Notes: generated by a model not told the origin, from the sequence alone. A DNA stretch of 64,000 nt from Cuneatibacter sp. NSJ-177 (GCF_022867805.1 NZ_JALIFO010000009.1:1-64000); one strand, 5' to 3'; positions 1 to 8,840 are shown, numbered from the stretch's first letter. Numbers and translations are program-made.

Positions 1-55
1 AGACACTTCATATCGAAATTCCAAATGAGTATAGATAACTGCAAATAACAGTTTG

Positions 56-120
56 TAGGGGAGTTCTGATACTCCCCTATAAAAATGGCTATTTATCAAC
101 TGTTTGTTGTGACATAGCCA
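56..120. other. Left-edge non-coding region with two hairpins
   Basis: No convincing gene is seen in the first 374 bases. Two inverted repeats stand out. TAGGGGAGT (56-64) pairs perfectly with ACTCCCCTA (71-79) around a 6-nt loop. TGGCTAT (86-92) pairs with ATAGCCA (114-120). Neither is followed by a T-run on either strand, so they are not classic terminators. They could be the 3' structure of a gene lying left of the window or the end of a mobile-element remnant; no transposase is present to decide. Confidence 0.4.
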
Positions 121-374
121 ATTTCATTTCCGCCTCCAAAGTACAAGACGTCCCAACTTGGCCGGAGCTTCTTCCGGCAGCGGCCGCCTGAAATGGATCA
201 GCCGCCCGGATGCCTTGTTTTTAGTATACCAATTTTCTCCCCTCTATACAAGTGAACTTTCGGATGTTATACTCTTCCTATCTATTGTATCCCATTCGGA
301 ACGTCCGGTTTCACATTCCTATAAAATGGACAGTCCGCTTCGCTTCGTTTCATAGTTATGAAGGAGACACATTC

Positions 375-1109
375 ATGAAAAATAAAACTGCACTGATCAC
401 CGGCGCTTCCCGCGGAATTGGGCGCGCCGTCGCCCGGCGTTTTGCCGAAGGCGGCTATGACCTGGCCGTGACCTGCCGGGAAAATACCCATCTGCTTAAA
501 GAGCTGAGGGCTGAGCTGACCGCAGAATACGGGATTCACTGCCTTCTTTTCACCGGCGATCTCGCGGAAAAAGAAACTGCCGGCCGCCTCTTCGACGCCA
601 TCGGGGAAACCGGGCGCACCGTCGAAGTCCTGGTGAACAACGCGGGGATCTCCCATATCGGCCTGTTGCAGGATACAACCTGGGACGAGTGGCAGAACCT
701 GGTGGGCACCAATCTGACCGCTGTCTATTCCTTATGTAAAGAGGCGATTCCCGGCATGCTCTGGAATCACTCCGGGAAGATCATCAATATCTCCTCAGTC
801 TGGGGCTGCGTCGGCGCATCCTGCGAGGTGGCCTACTCGGCGGCCAAAGGCGGCATCAATGCGCTGACCAAAGCCTTGGCCAAAGAGCTTGCCCCCAGCA
901 ATATCCAGGTAAATGCCATTGCCTGCGGCGCCATCGACACGGACATGAACCGTTTCCTGTCCGATCAGGAAAAGCAGGATCTCCTGGCGGAAATCCCGGC
1001 GGGCCGCATGGGGCTTCCGGAAGAGGTGGCCCATCTGGTCTGGCAGCTGGCGGAAGGAAACGACTATCTCACCGGACAGGTCATCCGCTTGGACGGGGGC
1101 TGGATCTGA
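375..1109 (+). CDS. SDR family NAD(P)-dependent oxidoreductase, FabG-like
   Basis: A 244-residue short-chain dehydrogenase/reductase, cytosolic. The cofactor motif TGASRGIGR is near residue 9, NNAG lies mid-protein, and the catalytic Ser (ISS) and YxxxK (YSAAK) follow; the C-terminal GQVIRLDGGW block is typical of FabG-like 3-oxoacyl-ACP reductases. The start at 375 is chosen because AAGGAGA lies 7 nt upstream; a longer in-frame version from 252 lacks such a site. It stands alone on this strand, not beside other fatty-acid genes, so fatty-acid synthesis is not implied and its substrate cannot be told. Its stop codon lies one base from the stop of the convergent kdpE. Confidence 0.9.
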   Translation: MKNKTALITGASRGIGRAVARRFAEGGYDLAVTCRENTHLLKELRAELTAEYGIHCLLFTGDLAEKETAGRLFDAIGETGRTVEVLVNNAGISHIGLLQDTTWDEWQNLVGTNLTAVYSLCKEAIPGMLWNHSGKIINISSVWGCVGASCEVAYSAAKGGINALTKALAKELAPSNIQVNAIACGAIDTDMNRFLSDQEKQDLLAEIPAGRMGLPEEVAHLVWQLAEGNDYLTGQVIRLDGGWI

Positions 1110-1110
1110 T

Positions 1111-1821
1111 TTACGAATTCTCCGAGACACGGAGCATCCGGTAACCGATCCCGATGTGGGTCTGAATATACCGGGGCTCCGACGGAACCGGCTCGATTTT
1201 CTTTCTCAGTGTTGCCATAAACACCCGCAGAGACGGCGTATCCGACGGCAGCGCATTTCCCCAAACTTCCTTTAATATATAATTGTACGTCAGCACCTTC
1301 CCGGTATTTTTCGCCAAGAGACAGAGAAGGCGGTATTCGATGGGGGGCAGATGGATTTCCCGGCCTTCCCGGTACACGCAGCCCGCGGCGTAATCAATCT
1401 TTAGATCCCCATTTTCATATTGGCTGGATTCCTGATTTGTCTTTTGTCCGTCATAGCGGACCCGGCGCAGAGCCACCCGCAGACGCGCCAAAAGCTCATC
1501 CACGCTAAAGGGCTTGGTCAGATAATCGTCGGCCCCGGCATCCAAAGCTTCCACTTTGTCCCGGTCCTCCGACCGGGCGCTGACCACGATGACCGGCGTG
1601 TTGCTCCAGCCCCGCACTTTCTTGATGATCTCCACGCCGTCCATATCCGGCAGTCCCAGATCCAGCAAAATGACATCCGGATGATAGGTGACCGCGTCCA
1701 AAATGGCGGCCGCCCCGTTTTTTGCCGTATGATACTGATAAGACTGGGTTTCCAGCGTTGTAGTGATCAGGCTGCTGACCGCCGTGTCGTCCTCGACCAC
1801 GAGTATCAGTGGTTTGTTCAT
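1111..1821 (-). CDS. kdpE: KdpE-type response regulator
   Basis: A 236-residue OmpR/PhoB-family regulator. The receiver domain (about 1-120) has the acidic pair EDD, phospho-acceptor Asp in LLDLGLPDMDG and the K of LTKPF; the C-terminal winged helix (about 135-232) ends with the usual hairpin IQTHIGIGYRM. It is the partner of the KdpD kinase encoded just upstream; the kdpD stop and kdpE start overlap as ATGA (1818-1821), so translation is probably coupled. A GGAGG lies before the start. In known systems KdpE activates kdpFABC under potassium limitation. No kdpFABC is present here, and trkH-trkA is the divergent neighbour, so control of Trk is inferred. Confidence 0.93.
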   Translation of the reverse strand: MNKPLILVVEDDTAVSSLITTTLETQSYQYHTAKNGAAAILDAVTYHPDVILLDLGLPDMDGVEIIKKVRGWSNTPVIVVSARSEDRDKVEALDAGADDYLTKPFSVDELLARLRVALRRVRYDGQKTNQESSQYENGDLKIDYAAGCVYREGREIHLPPIEYRLLCLLAKNTGKVLTYNYILKEVWGNALPSDTPSLRVFMATLRKKIEPVPSEPRYIQTHIGIGYRMLRVSENS

Positions 1822-4478
1822 AGTTCTACCTCCGCAGATTGCAGTGTAAAGTAAAATACGGCGCCGTGGGGGAAATGATCCTTCACGCCGATTTTACCGC
1901 CGTGAGACGTAACGATGGACTTGCAGAGGGCAAGCCCCAGGCCAAGGCTCCGGCGGCCGTCCCCCCAGTCGTTGTTGGCCGTATAAAACATATCAAAAAT
2001 TTTAAGTTTCGCCTCATCCGGAATTCCTTGACCGTCGTCCGCCACCTGGACCAGAACCCAATCTTCTTTTTTTTCTGCTTTCAACTGAATATGGGATCCG
2101 GCGGGCGTATATTTTACCGCATTATTGATCAAGTTAATCAGGACCTGGACGATCAGCCTGGCATCCATCTGCGCCATCAGCAGATCATCGGATAGCTCCA
2201 CGGAAAGCTGGTGTTCAGAGATGTTCCGGTCCAGGTGGTGGAGCGCTTCGTGGAAAATTTCATCCATCAGCTCCGGCTCCATATGGATGGCCATGGCGCC
2301 GTTTTCAATCCGGGTGACGGCCAGCAAGTTTTCCACCAGATTCACCAGCCAGATGGCGTCGTCGTTGATGTTGGCATAGATGGCCTGCTTTTTTTCTTCA
2401 TCCAGCATCTTGGAATTTCGAATCAGGATATCGGCATTGCCGGAAATACTGGTCAGAGGGGTCCGCAGGTCATGGGAAATCGCGCGGAGCAGATTGGCGC
2501 GCAGCGCTTCCTGCTGAGCCCTGGATTCGGCCTTTTGCTTTTCCCGGTCGGAAGATATTTTATCCAGCATCAGGCCATATTGGTCCAGCATGGCCAAGAG
2601 CAGATTTTTTACAAAAGCGTCCATCTCCGGATAGCCTTCCATCACGATTCCCGCCACGGCCAGCACGCTTTTCTGTCCACGGACCGAAAGGTACAAAAGT
2701 TTTGCCCCGGAAAGTGTGTTGGTCGTGGCCCCGGCATGTTTATCGTTCCGGTAGACCCACAGCGCCACAGCCCGTTCCTCCTCGCCGGTATAGGCGCTCT
2801 GAAACGGACGGTCTTTGATGCGAAAAATCAACGGTTCTTCCAGCTCTTTGTTTTCTCCGGGAAGATAGAACAAAACCGGGCGGTCCAACAGTTTTTGCAT
2901 CTGTTCGGCCATGGTCTGCAGCGCCGTCTCCGGCTGACTCGCTTCCTGCAGGCGCTGGCTGGTCTCCAGCAATACCTCGGTGCGGTAAGCTTTCCGCGCC
3001 TCCAAAACAGCCTGTCCCTTCACCCGCATAGTCAAGGAACTGGCTAAAAGGCTGGCGGACATCATAATCAGGAAGGTGACCGGGTAGCTGGCATCGTAAA
3101 AGCGGAAAGAGAACCGCGGTACGGTAAAAAGGAAGTTGAACAACAGCACGCTGGCCAGGGAGGCCAGAATTCCATAGATCCAGGTGCTTGTCCAGATGGA
3201 TACAAACAGCACTCCCAAAAGATAGACCGTAATCATGTTTGCCTCGCTGAAACCGGCGCGGTAAAAGCCCAGCCCCACCAGGGATACCAAAAGAAGCAAA
3301 AACAAAGTTTTCCCCAGATCTTTCCAGGATAAGCGTTCTCCCATCCGCAGCCGCCGGTTCCTGTGCTGCGAGGAGTTTTTCTGATTCGGAATTACATAGA
3401 CGTCCATGTCGGGCGCCAACTGGCTCAGGCGGTCCGTCAACGTCTTTTCCGGGAGGAAAAAATGCCGGGACGGAGCGGAACGGCCAATCACAATCTTGGA
3501 GACCCGGCTCACCTTGGCGTACTCGGCGATCTGAGCCGCCACATCGCCGCCGAATACGGTGGCCATCTTCGCCCCCAGCTCCTCGGCAAGCCTCCGGTTT
3601 TCCCGAAGCCTCCTCCGGCTCTCCTCATCCATCCGCTCGGAGTCCGGAGTCTCCACATAAAGGGCGGTAAACCCGCTGTGGAAGGCCTCGGCCATCCGCG
3701 CTGCGGTGCGGATCACCTTTTCATTGGAAGGCGCTCCGGAAAGGCAGATCAACAAATGCTCCCCGGCCTCCGGCACCAACGGTTTTCCGATGGATTCCGA
3801 AGAACGGCTGATCCACTCGGCCAGCCTTCGAAGAGCAATCTCCCGAAGAGCAGCCAGGTTCTTTCGGTTTTCAAATAAGGGCTCCTGGCAGGCAGGATCT
3901 CTTTTTCGTTTTTCTCTGCGGCGGGAAAAAAGCTCCTCCGGATCCACATCCACCAGCTGAACCTGAAAAGCCATATCAAAAAAGTGATCCGGAACCCGGT
4001 CCTCTACAGAAATTCCGGCCGCGTTCAGAACGACATCCTTTAAACTTTCCAGATGCTGGACATCTAAAGTGGTGCTGACGTCGATCCCGGCTCTCAGAAT
4101 TTCTTCCACATCCTGATACCGGTAGCGGTGACGGCTGCCAGGCGCGTTGACATGGGACAGTTCATCGAGGAGCAGAAGCCTTGGCCTGCGTTTTAAGGCC
4201 GCGTCCAGGTCGAATTCCCGAACCGGTTCCTTCCGGGCAGGGATCCGTTCCAGCCCGGCGGCAAGCGCCTCTGTTTCCGGCCAGCATCCGGAATCCAGAA
4301 ATCCAACTGCCACATCCCTGCCCTGATCTTTTTGAATTTGGGCGGCAGAAAGCATTGCGTAGGTCTTCCCCACGCCGGAAGCATAGCCCAGATAAATTTT
4401 CAGCTTTCCTTTTCGAAGCGGCCGGCCGCCTTCTCCCTGGCTTTGCGGCTCCGGCCATTTCGAGTGATTTACATTCAT
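1818..4478 (-). CDS. kdpD: KdpD-type osmosensitive K+ channel histidine kinase
   Basis: An 886-residue membrane sensor kinase, close to the E. coli KdpD length. In order: the KdpD N-terminal domain with Walker A GYASGVGKT at 31-39 and the KdpD signature DELSHVNAPGSRH; a universal-stress-like domain; four closely spaced transmembrane segments (about 390-490); a GAF-like region; HisKA with AISHDLRTPLTS; and HATPase_c with NLINNAVKYTP and GLGLALCK. The start at 4478 is preferred over 4496 because GGAGGG sits 6 nt before it. It phosphorylates KdpE. A candidate promoter (TTGGAA at 4554-4549, 18-bp gap, TATACT at 4530-4525) drives it away from trkH. Domain content is complete, so a working kinase is expected. 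Confidence 0.94.
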   Translation of the reverse strand: MNVNHSKWPEPQSQGEGGRPLRKGKLKIYLGYASGVGKTYAMLSAAQIQKDQGRDVAVGFLDSGCWPETEALAAGLERIPARKEPVREFDLDAALKRRPRLLLLDELSHVNAPGSRHRYRYQDVEEILRAGIDVSTTLDVQHLESLKDVVLNAAGISVEDRVPDHFFDMAFQVQLVDVDPEELFSRRREKRKRDPACQEPLFENRKNLAALREIALRRLAEWISRSSESIGKPLVPEAGEHLLICLSGAPSNEKVIRTAARMAEAFHSGFTALYVETPDSERMDEESRRRLRENRRLAEELGAKMATVFGGDVAAQIAEYAKVSRVSKIVIGRSAPSRHFFLPEKTLTDRLSQLAPDMDVYVIPNQKNSSQHRNRRLRMGERLSWKDLGKTLFLLLLVSLVGLGFYRAGFSEANMITVYLLGVLFVSIWTSTWIYGILASLASVLLFNFLFTVPRFSFRFYDASYPVTFLIMMSASLLASSLTMRVKGQAVLEARKAYRTEVLLETSQRLQEASQPETALQTMAEQMQKLLDRPVLFYLPGENKELEEPLIFRIKDRPFQSAYTGEEERAVALWVYRNDKHAGATTNTLSGAKLLYLSVRGQKSVLAVAGIVMEGYPEMDAFVKNLLLAMLDQYGLMLDKISSDREKQKAESRAQQEALRANLLRAISHDLRTPLTSISGNADILIRNSKMLDEEKKQAIYANINDDAIWLVNLVENLLAVTRIENGAMAIHMEPELMDEIFHEALHHLDRNISEHQLSVELSDDLLMAQMDARLIVQVLINLINNAVKYTPAGSHIQLKAEKKEDWVLVQVADDGQGIPDEAKLKIFDMFYTANNDWGDGRRSLGLGLALCKSIVTSHGGKIGVKDHFPHGAVFYFTLQSAEVEL

Positions 4479-4524
4479 GGATTGCCCTCCGGCCATTTCT
4501 ATGCTAGGATGTATGTTGAATTTC

Positions 4525-4627
4525 AGTATAACACATTGTTACCGGTTGTTCCAAGTTTCATATCCACTGAAAAAACCGGTCTTAATACGGTCTTTATATC
4601 TTCCGCAGAATTTTAATATTGTATTAA
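4525..4627. promoter_or_regulatory. kdpD/trkH divergent control region with inverted repeats
   Basis: This segment separates kdpD from trkH. A leftward promoter candidate is TTGGAA (4554-4549) with an 18-bp gap to TATACT (4530-4525). Two inverted repeats lie between the genes: ACCGGTT (4541-4547) with AACCGGT (4574-4580), the first arm falling inside the leftward spacer; and TTAATA-TTG-TATTAA (4613-4627) about 60 bases before trkH. They are reasonable KdpE operator candidates. That role is inference from position only. Confidence 0.45.
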
Positions 4628-4689
4628 TGCCCCTTGTGCTATGCTGGTGCTACTCAAACCTGCAGCCCAGGCGGACGGAAGGAGTAACC

Positions 4690-6033
4690 ATGTCACTTGT
4701 AAAACGAAACCGGATCAGTCCGGCGCAGATCATCATGATTGGATTTCTGCTGCTGATTCTGACCGGCGCCCTGCTGCTGATGCTTCCCATTTCTTCAAAA
4801 AGCGGAGAAATCACGGCGTTTCCCGACGCGCTGTTTACAGCCACCTCGGCCACCTGCGTGACCGGCCTGATTGTCTTTGACACGTACCAGCACTGGTCCC
4901 TTTTCGGCCAGGCCGTGATCCTGATTTTGATCCAGATCGGAGGCATGGGCGTTGTCACCATGGCTGTCGCCATCTTCATCACCACTGGAAAAAAAATCGG
5001 CCTGCGGCAGCGTTTTGTCATGCAGGAATCCATCTCCGCTCCCAAGATGGGCGGAATCATCCGGCTGACCGGGTTCATCGTAAAGGCCACCCTTTGTTTT
5101 GAGGGCGCCGGAGCTATCGTGATGGCGATTCGCTTCTGCCCGGAAATGGGCCTTGAAGGAATCTGGTACGCAATATTCCACTCCATCTCCGCTTTCTGCA
5201 ATGCCGGCTTTGACTTGATGGGACAAAACGAAGCTTTTTCCTCTCTGACCGGCTTTTCCGCTGATCCCCTGATCAACCTGCCGATTATGCTTTTGATCAC
5301 CATCGGCGGCATCGGATTCTTCGTGTGGAGCGATATCCGGCAGAACAAGCTGCGTTTTCACAACTACCGGCTCCAGACGAAACTAGTCCTGGCGACCTCG
5401 CTGCTATTGATCGCCCTCCCGGCTTTGTATCTTTTCTTCTTTGAATTCAGCCGGCCGGAATGGGCCGGAATGGGACTGGGTGAACGGATCTGGGCCTCTT
5501 TGTTCCAGGCGGTCACGCCCCGGACGGCAGGCTTCAACACAGTAGACCTGACGAAGCTGCACAGTATCAGCATCCTCATTATGATCTGCATGATGCTGAT
5601 CGGCGGTTCCCCCGGCTCCACGGCCGGAGGCTTCAAGACCACCTCGCTGGCCGTGGTTTTCCTGTGTCTGCGCAGCGTTTTTAAAAAGCAGGAGGGGATC
5701 GAAGGATTTCACCGCCGGGTTCCCGCCGAAACGCTCCGTAACGCTGTCACCATCCTCACCCTATATATTGTTCTGTTTTTAACCGGCAGCATCTTGATCT
5801 GTCTCTTCGACAATGTCGCCCTGACGGATTCTCTGTTTGAATGTGCCTCTGCCATCGGTACGGTCGGCCTGACACTAGGAATCACCACCACGTTAAGCCT
5901 TCCGTCTCATTTGATTCTTATTTTGCTCATGTATTTTGGGCGGGTCGGCGGCCTGACCATGCTCTACGCGGTTTCAAACGGCCACAATCCGGCTCCGTCA
6001 CAGATGCCCCAGGAAAAAATCAGCGTGGGGTAA
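4690..6033 (+). CDS. trkH: TrkH/KtrB-family potassium uptake channel subunit
   Basis: A 447-residue integral membrane protein of the Trk/Ktr/HKT superfamily, which conducts K+ (or Na+) inward through four pore loops. Filter-like segments are visible: TATSATCVTGL near the N terminus, FHSISAFCNAGFD, FQAVTPRTAGFN and ECASAIGTVGLTLG. The conserved IGGSPGSTAGG stretch lies before the last third. The start at 4690 follows AAGGAGT; a longer frame from 4477 reaches back into the kdpD promoter and is not used. The gene is followed 18 bases later by its cytoplasmic gating partner trkA. It is divergent from kdpD. The length is nearer KtrB than E. coli TrkH. Confidence 0.92.
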   Translation: MSLVKRNRISPAQIIMIGFLLLILTGALLLMLPISSKSGEITAFPDALFTATSATCVTGLIVFDTYQHWSLFGQAVILILIQIGGMGVVTMAVAIFITTGKKIGLRQRFVMQESISAPKMGGIIRLTGFIVKATLCFEGAGAIVMAIRFCPEMGLEGIWYAIFHSISAFCNAGFDLMGQNEAFSSLTGFSADPLINLPIMLLITIGGIGFFVWSDIRQNKLRFHNYRLQTKLVLATSLLLIALPALYLFFFEFSRPEWAGMGLGERIWASLFQAVTPRTAGFNTVDLTKLHSISILIMICMMLIGGSPGSTAGGFKTTSLAVVFLCLRSVFKKQEGIEGFHRRVPAETLRNAVTILTLYIVLFLTGSILICLFDNVALTDSLFECASAIGTVGLTLGITTTLSLPSHLILILLMYFGRVGGLTMLYAVSNGHNPAPSQMPQEKISVG

Positions 6034-6051
6034 CGCACAAGGGAGGTTATT

Positions 6052-6699
6052 ATGAAATCCATTTTACTGATCGGCCTCGGCCGGTTCGGCCGCCATATGG
6101 CAATCAAATTTCAGGAGCTGAAACATGAGGTCTTAGCAATCGACAGCAACGAAGAGCGGGTCAACGCGATCCTGCCCTACGTCACCAACGCACAGATCGG
6201 CGACAGCACCAATGAGCAGTTCATCGAGTCCCTCGGCGTCCGAAACTTTGACCTCTGCGTCGTGGCCATCGGCGACAGTTTCCAAAGTTCCCTGGAAACC
6301 ACGGTTCTGCTGAAGGATTACGGCGCGCCTTTTATCCTGGCGCGGGCGAACCGGGACATCCACGCCAAACTTTTGCTTCGAAACGGGGCGGACCATGTGG
6401 TGTACGCGGAAAAAGAGATGGCGATCCGGGCCGCGGTAAAGTACAGCTGCGACAACGTATTCGACTACATTGAATTGACGCCGGATCATTCGATCTATGA
6501 GACGCCTGTGCCGGACAACTGGTACGGCAGAACCATACTCGATCTGAACGTCCGCCAGAAATATCACGTCAGCATTCTGGCCGTCAAGCGTGATAATGTC
6601 CTGGAGCCCCTTCCCAAGACCAATCACATTTTCCGAGAGGGGGAAAGCATGCTGATCCTGGGCGCCAACAAGGACATCAACAAATTTCTCCAGATTTAA
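6052..6699 (+). CDS. trkA: TrkA/KtrA-family K+ transport regulatory subunit
   Basis: A 215-residue RCK protein. The N-terminal Rossmann fold begins ILLIGLGRFGRH (GxGxxG) and holds the acidic AIDSNEERV that binds the ribose of NAD(H) or ATP. A C-terminal TrkA-C domain starts near residue 140 and ends with GESMLILGANKDINKFL. Single-RCK proteins of this length are typical of KtrA and form octameric rings that gate a TrkH/KtrB dimer. The start follows GGGAGG. It forms a two-gene unit with trkH and is closed by a strong terminator at 6741-6796. Confidence 0.93.
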   Translation: MKSILLIGLGRFGRHMAIKFQELKHEVLAIDSNEERVNAILPYVTNAQIGDSTNEQFIESLGVRNFDLCVVAIGDSFQSSLETTVLLKDYGAPFILARANRDIHAKLLLRNGADHVVYAEKEMAIRAAVKYSCDNVFDYIELTPDHSIYETPVPDNWYGRTILDLNVRQKYHVSILAVKRDNVLEPLPKTNHIFREGESMLILGANKDINKFLQI

Positions 6700-6740
6700 A
6701 GTAGCATTCCTTTTTTAGATTCAGGAATCCCATCCCGCAC

Positions 6741-6796
6741 AAAAATCCCGGCTTCCGGCAAAATTCTCTGCCGGGCAGCCGGGATTTTTCTTTTTT
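6741..6796 (+). terminator. Rho-independent terminator after trkA
   Basis: AAAAATCCCGGCT (6741-6753) pairs perfectly with AGCCGGGATTTTT (6777-6789), with an inner stem TCCGGCA/TGCCGGG, followed by a T-rich tail (TTTTTCTTTTTT). It ends the trkH-trkA transcript. The A-run on the left side would also give a U-tail on the opposite strand, so it may end the leftward transcript of the KdpB-like gene as well. Confidence 0.85.
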
Positions 6797-6830
6797 CCGT
6801 TCCTCTATCCAGAGAAGAGGATATCCGCCC

Positions 6831-8840
6831 TTAGAAGATCCCGGTCAGAATAAACAGCCTCCCCAAAAGCGCGCCTCCCAGCACCCCCGCGGCCAATCCA
6901 ATCAGCCCAAATCCCAGGCAACATTTCTTTTTTTGTCCCCGCTCCGGAAGCGATCCGCGGAAGATGCTCCGGATGATCAGAATGGTTCCCGCAAAAATCG
7001 AAAGAATTTCCACCGTCACCGCGGCAGCGGCGGCAGACGGCAGATCCTCCGGTTTCAGGACGCCGCCCAGCGCTCCGGCGAGCGCCAGGAAAAATAGAAC
7101 GGCGCTGCCGATGATCCGGAAAGCCGAGTAAGAGGCAATGGAAGCTTTCACCAGCTCCAGCTTCTTACCCAGCGCGACCACATCCACCAGCTTGGCGGCA
7201 TTGGAGTCCAGATCGATCATATTTCCCGCCTGCCGCGCCTCCGGGCATCCATTGTTGAGCGCCAGGGCCAGATCCGCCTGCGCCAGCGCAGGCGCTTCCT
7301 CCGCGATCGTACCGGCCATGGCCACCACCGCGCCGTCTTCCTGCGCTTTTCTCACCCACTCTAAGCGCGTTCTCGCCGTCACACCGGCCAGGAAATCGTC
7401 CACGCCCACTTCCGCCGCAACCGCCGCGGCTCCCACCGCGCCGTCCCCGGTCATCAGAACCGTCCGGATCTGCCGCCGGTGCAGCCAGCGGAATTTATCC
7501 TGAATCCCTTCCTTGGCCATCGCCTTTAAGCAGACTGCGCCGAGAAGCCTGCCGTTTTTCTCCACCAGGTAAGGCTCGCCCCCTTGCTGCATCACTGCCG
7601 CCGTCAGGCGGCGGCAGCGGGAAGTTTCTTCTTCCTCCCTCAGATACGGCGACACCGCCCTCTCCGGCCCCAAGCGGACCTGTCCGTCCGGCAGGTCTGC
7701 TCCGGCCAGGCAGGTATCCGAATCCCAGGGCACCAGCCTAACATTTCCAACCTCCCGACCCCGCAGCCCGAATTTCTTTTTCGCCAGCACCACGATGCTC
7801 CGCCCTTCCGGCGTCTCATTGGCCAGGGAAGCCAGCTGGGCCACATCCGCCAGTTCGCGGGGCGTAATCCCCTCCGCCGGCAAAAAGTCCGTGGCATGAC
7901 GCCCCACCAGAGAAACCGCTCCGGCTTTGTCCAAAAGTAAAATGTCTGCCTGCTCGGCTGATCTCAGAAGCTTAGGATCTTTCAGCCAGATATTGTCCAC
8001 ATTTAAATATTTGCGGGCCGCAGCCTCTGCGGCGGTGAATAAAGCAAACAGGGAGAGCGGCGCCAGCCCGGCAGCCAGCAAGACGAAAAAGGTGAGCGGG
8101 ACGATTCCCTTTTTCCCCTGCATCTGCACTGCCGCGGCAATCAGGATAAAAAGGTACAAAACCAGGCACAAAGACAGCAGCGGATTGGTCTTCCATTCCG
8201 GCGGTTTTACGGTATGTTCTTCCTCCTGCGTCAGTTGTTCCAGAAATCCCATACTTTCGTCCTGGATCACGCGCACCACCAGCCAGTCGGAAAGGACCGC
8301 TGTCCCGCCGGTCACCAATTCCCGTCCGCCATGGGCCTCCCGGAACACCGGCGCGGATTCCCCGGTAACGGCGCTTTCATCCACCAACGCGGCACCTTTT
8401 ACCACCTGGCCGTCCGCCGGAACCAACTCCCCGGCCAAAACCAGCACCAAATCTCCGGTCCGCAGGTCGAACGCATCCACTTCCTGCACATGGTCCAGCT
8501 CCTCCAGCGAAACCAAAAGATGCGCCGTCTGCTCCCGGTGCCCCGGCACCCGCGGCTCCAGCCAGCGCCCTGCTTCCTCGGCGGCTGCTTCCGCAAATCC
8601 CACTGCAAAGGCGGAAAAGAGGAGAAGCGCCGCCGTTCCCACCGCCGGCCGCACGGGTACCGGGATCCAGCCAACACCTCCGGCCGCGCCCAGCAAAAGC
8701 AAGGCCAACCCGACCGCCAGCAAGATCAGGATCTCCGGTCTGCGCTTTTCTTCTTTCCAGGTAAACTTCCGGACCGTCCGCCCGAATGCCCGGCTAAGCC
8801 AGCCGCTTTGGTAGAGCTTTCTCAGTTTATGGATACGCAT
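6831..8840 (-). CDS. Degenerate KdpB-like P-type ATPase (predicted pseudo-enzyme)
   Basis: A 669-residue multi-pass protein whose closest recognisable relative is KdpB, the P-type ATPase of the Kdp K+ pump. KdpB hallmarks: VPADGQVVKGAALVDESA, VTGESAPV (TGES 159-162), VTGGTAVLSDWLVVRV, GRSIVVLAKK and AGNMIDLDSNAAKLV. Yet key sites are altered. The phosphorylation loop DKTGT reads DKAGA (Asp304 kept). The GDGTNDAP loop reads AGTIAEEAP (509-517), so its catalytic Asp residues are gone. The PTT motif in the fourth helix reads APL, and the charged Asp/Lys pair of the fifth helix is missing. The frame is intact over its full length, which argues against simple decay. kdpA and kdpC are absent. I infer loss of transport and a possible regulatory role. 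Confidence 0.85.
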   Translation of the reverse strand: MRIHKLRKLYQSGWLSRAFGRTVRKFTWKEEKRRPEILILLAVGLALLLLGAAGGVGWIPVPVRPAVGTAALLLFSAFAVGFAEAAAEEAGRWLEPRVPGHREQTAHLLVSLEELDHVQEVDAFDLRTGDLVLVLAGELVPADGQVVKGAALVDESAVTGESAPVFREAHGGRELVTGGTAVLSDWLVVRVIQDESMGFLEQLTQEEEHTVKPPEWKTNPLLSLCLVLYLFILIAAAVQMQGKKGIVPLTFFVLLAAGLAPLSLFALFTAAEAAARKYLNVDNIWLKDPKLLRSAEQADILLLDKAGAVSLVGRHATDFLPAEGITPRELADVAQLASLANETPEGRSIVVLAKKKFGLRGREVGNVRLVPWDSDTCLAGADLPDGQVRLGPERAVSPYLREEEETSRCRRLTAAVMQQGGEPYLVEKNGRLLGAVCLKAMAKEGIQDKFRWLHRRQIRTVLMTGDGAVGAAAVAAEVGVDDFLAGVTARTRLEWVRKAQEDGAVVAMAGTIAEEAPALAQADLALALNNGCPEARQAGNMIDLDSNAAKLVDVVALGKKLELVKASIASYSAFRIIGSAVLFFLALAGALGGVLKPEDLPSAAAAAVTVEILSIFAGTILIIRSIFRGSLPERGQKKKCCLGFGLIGLAAGVLGGALLGRLFILTGIF

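Noticed and set aside
6831-8840. Functional KdpB as part of a Kdp pump
   Set aside because: kdpA, kdpC and kdpF are absent nearby and the GDGxxND and KTGT motifs are lost.
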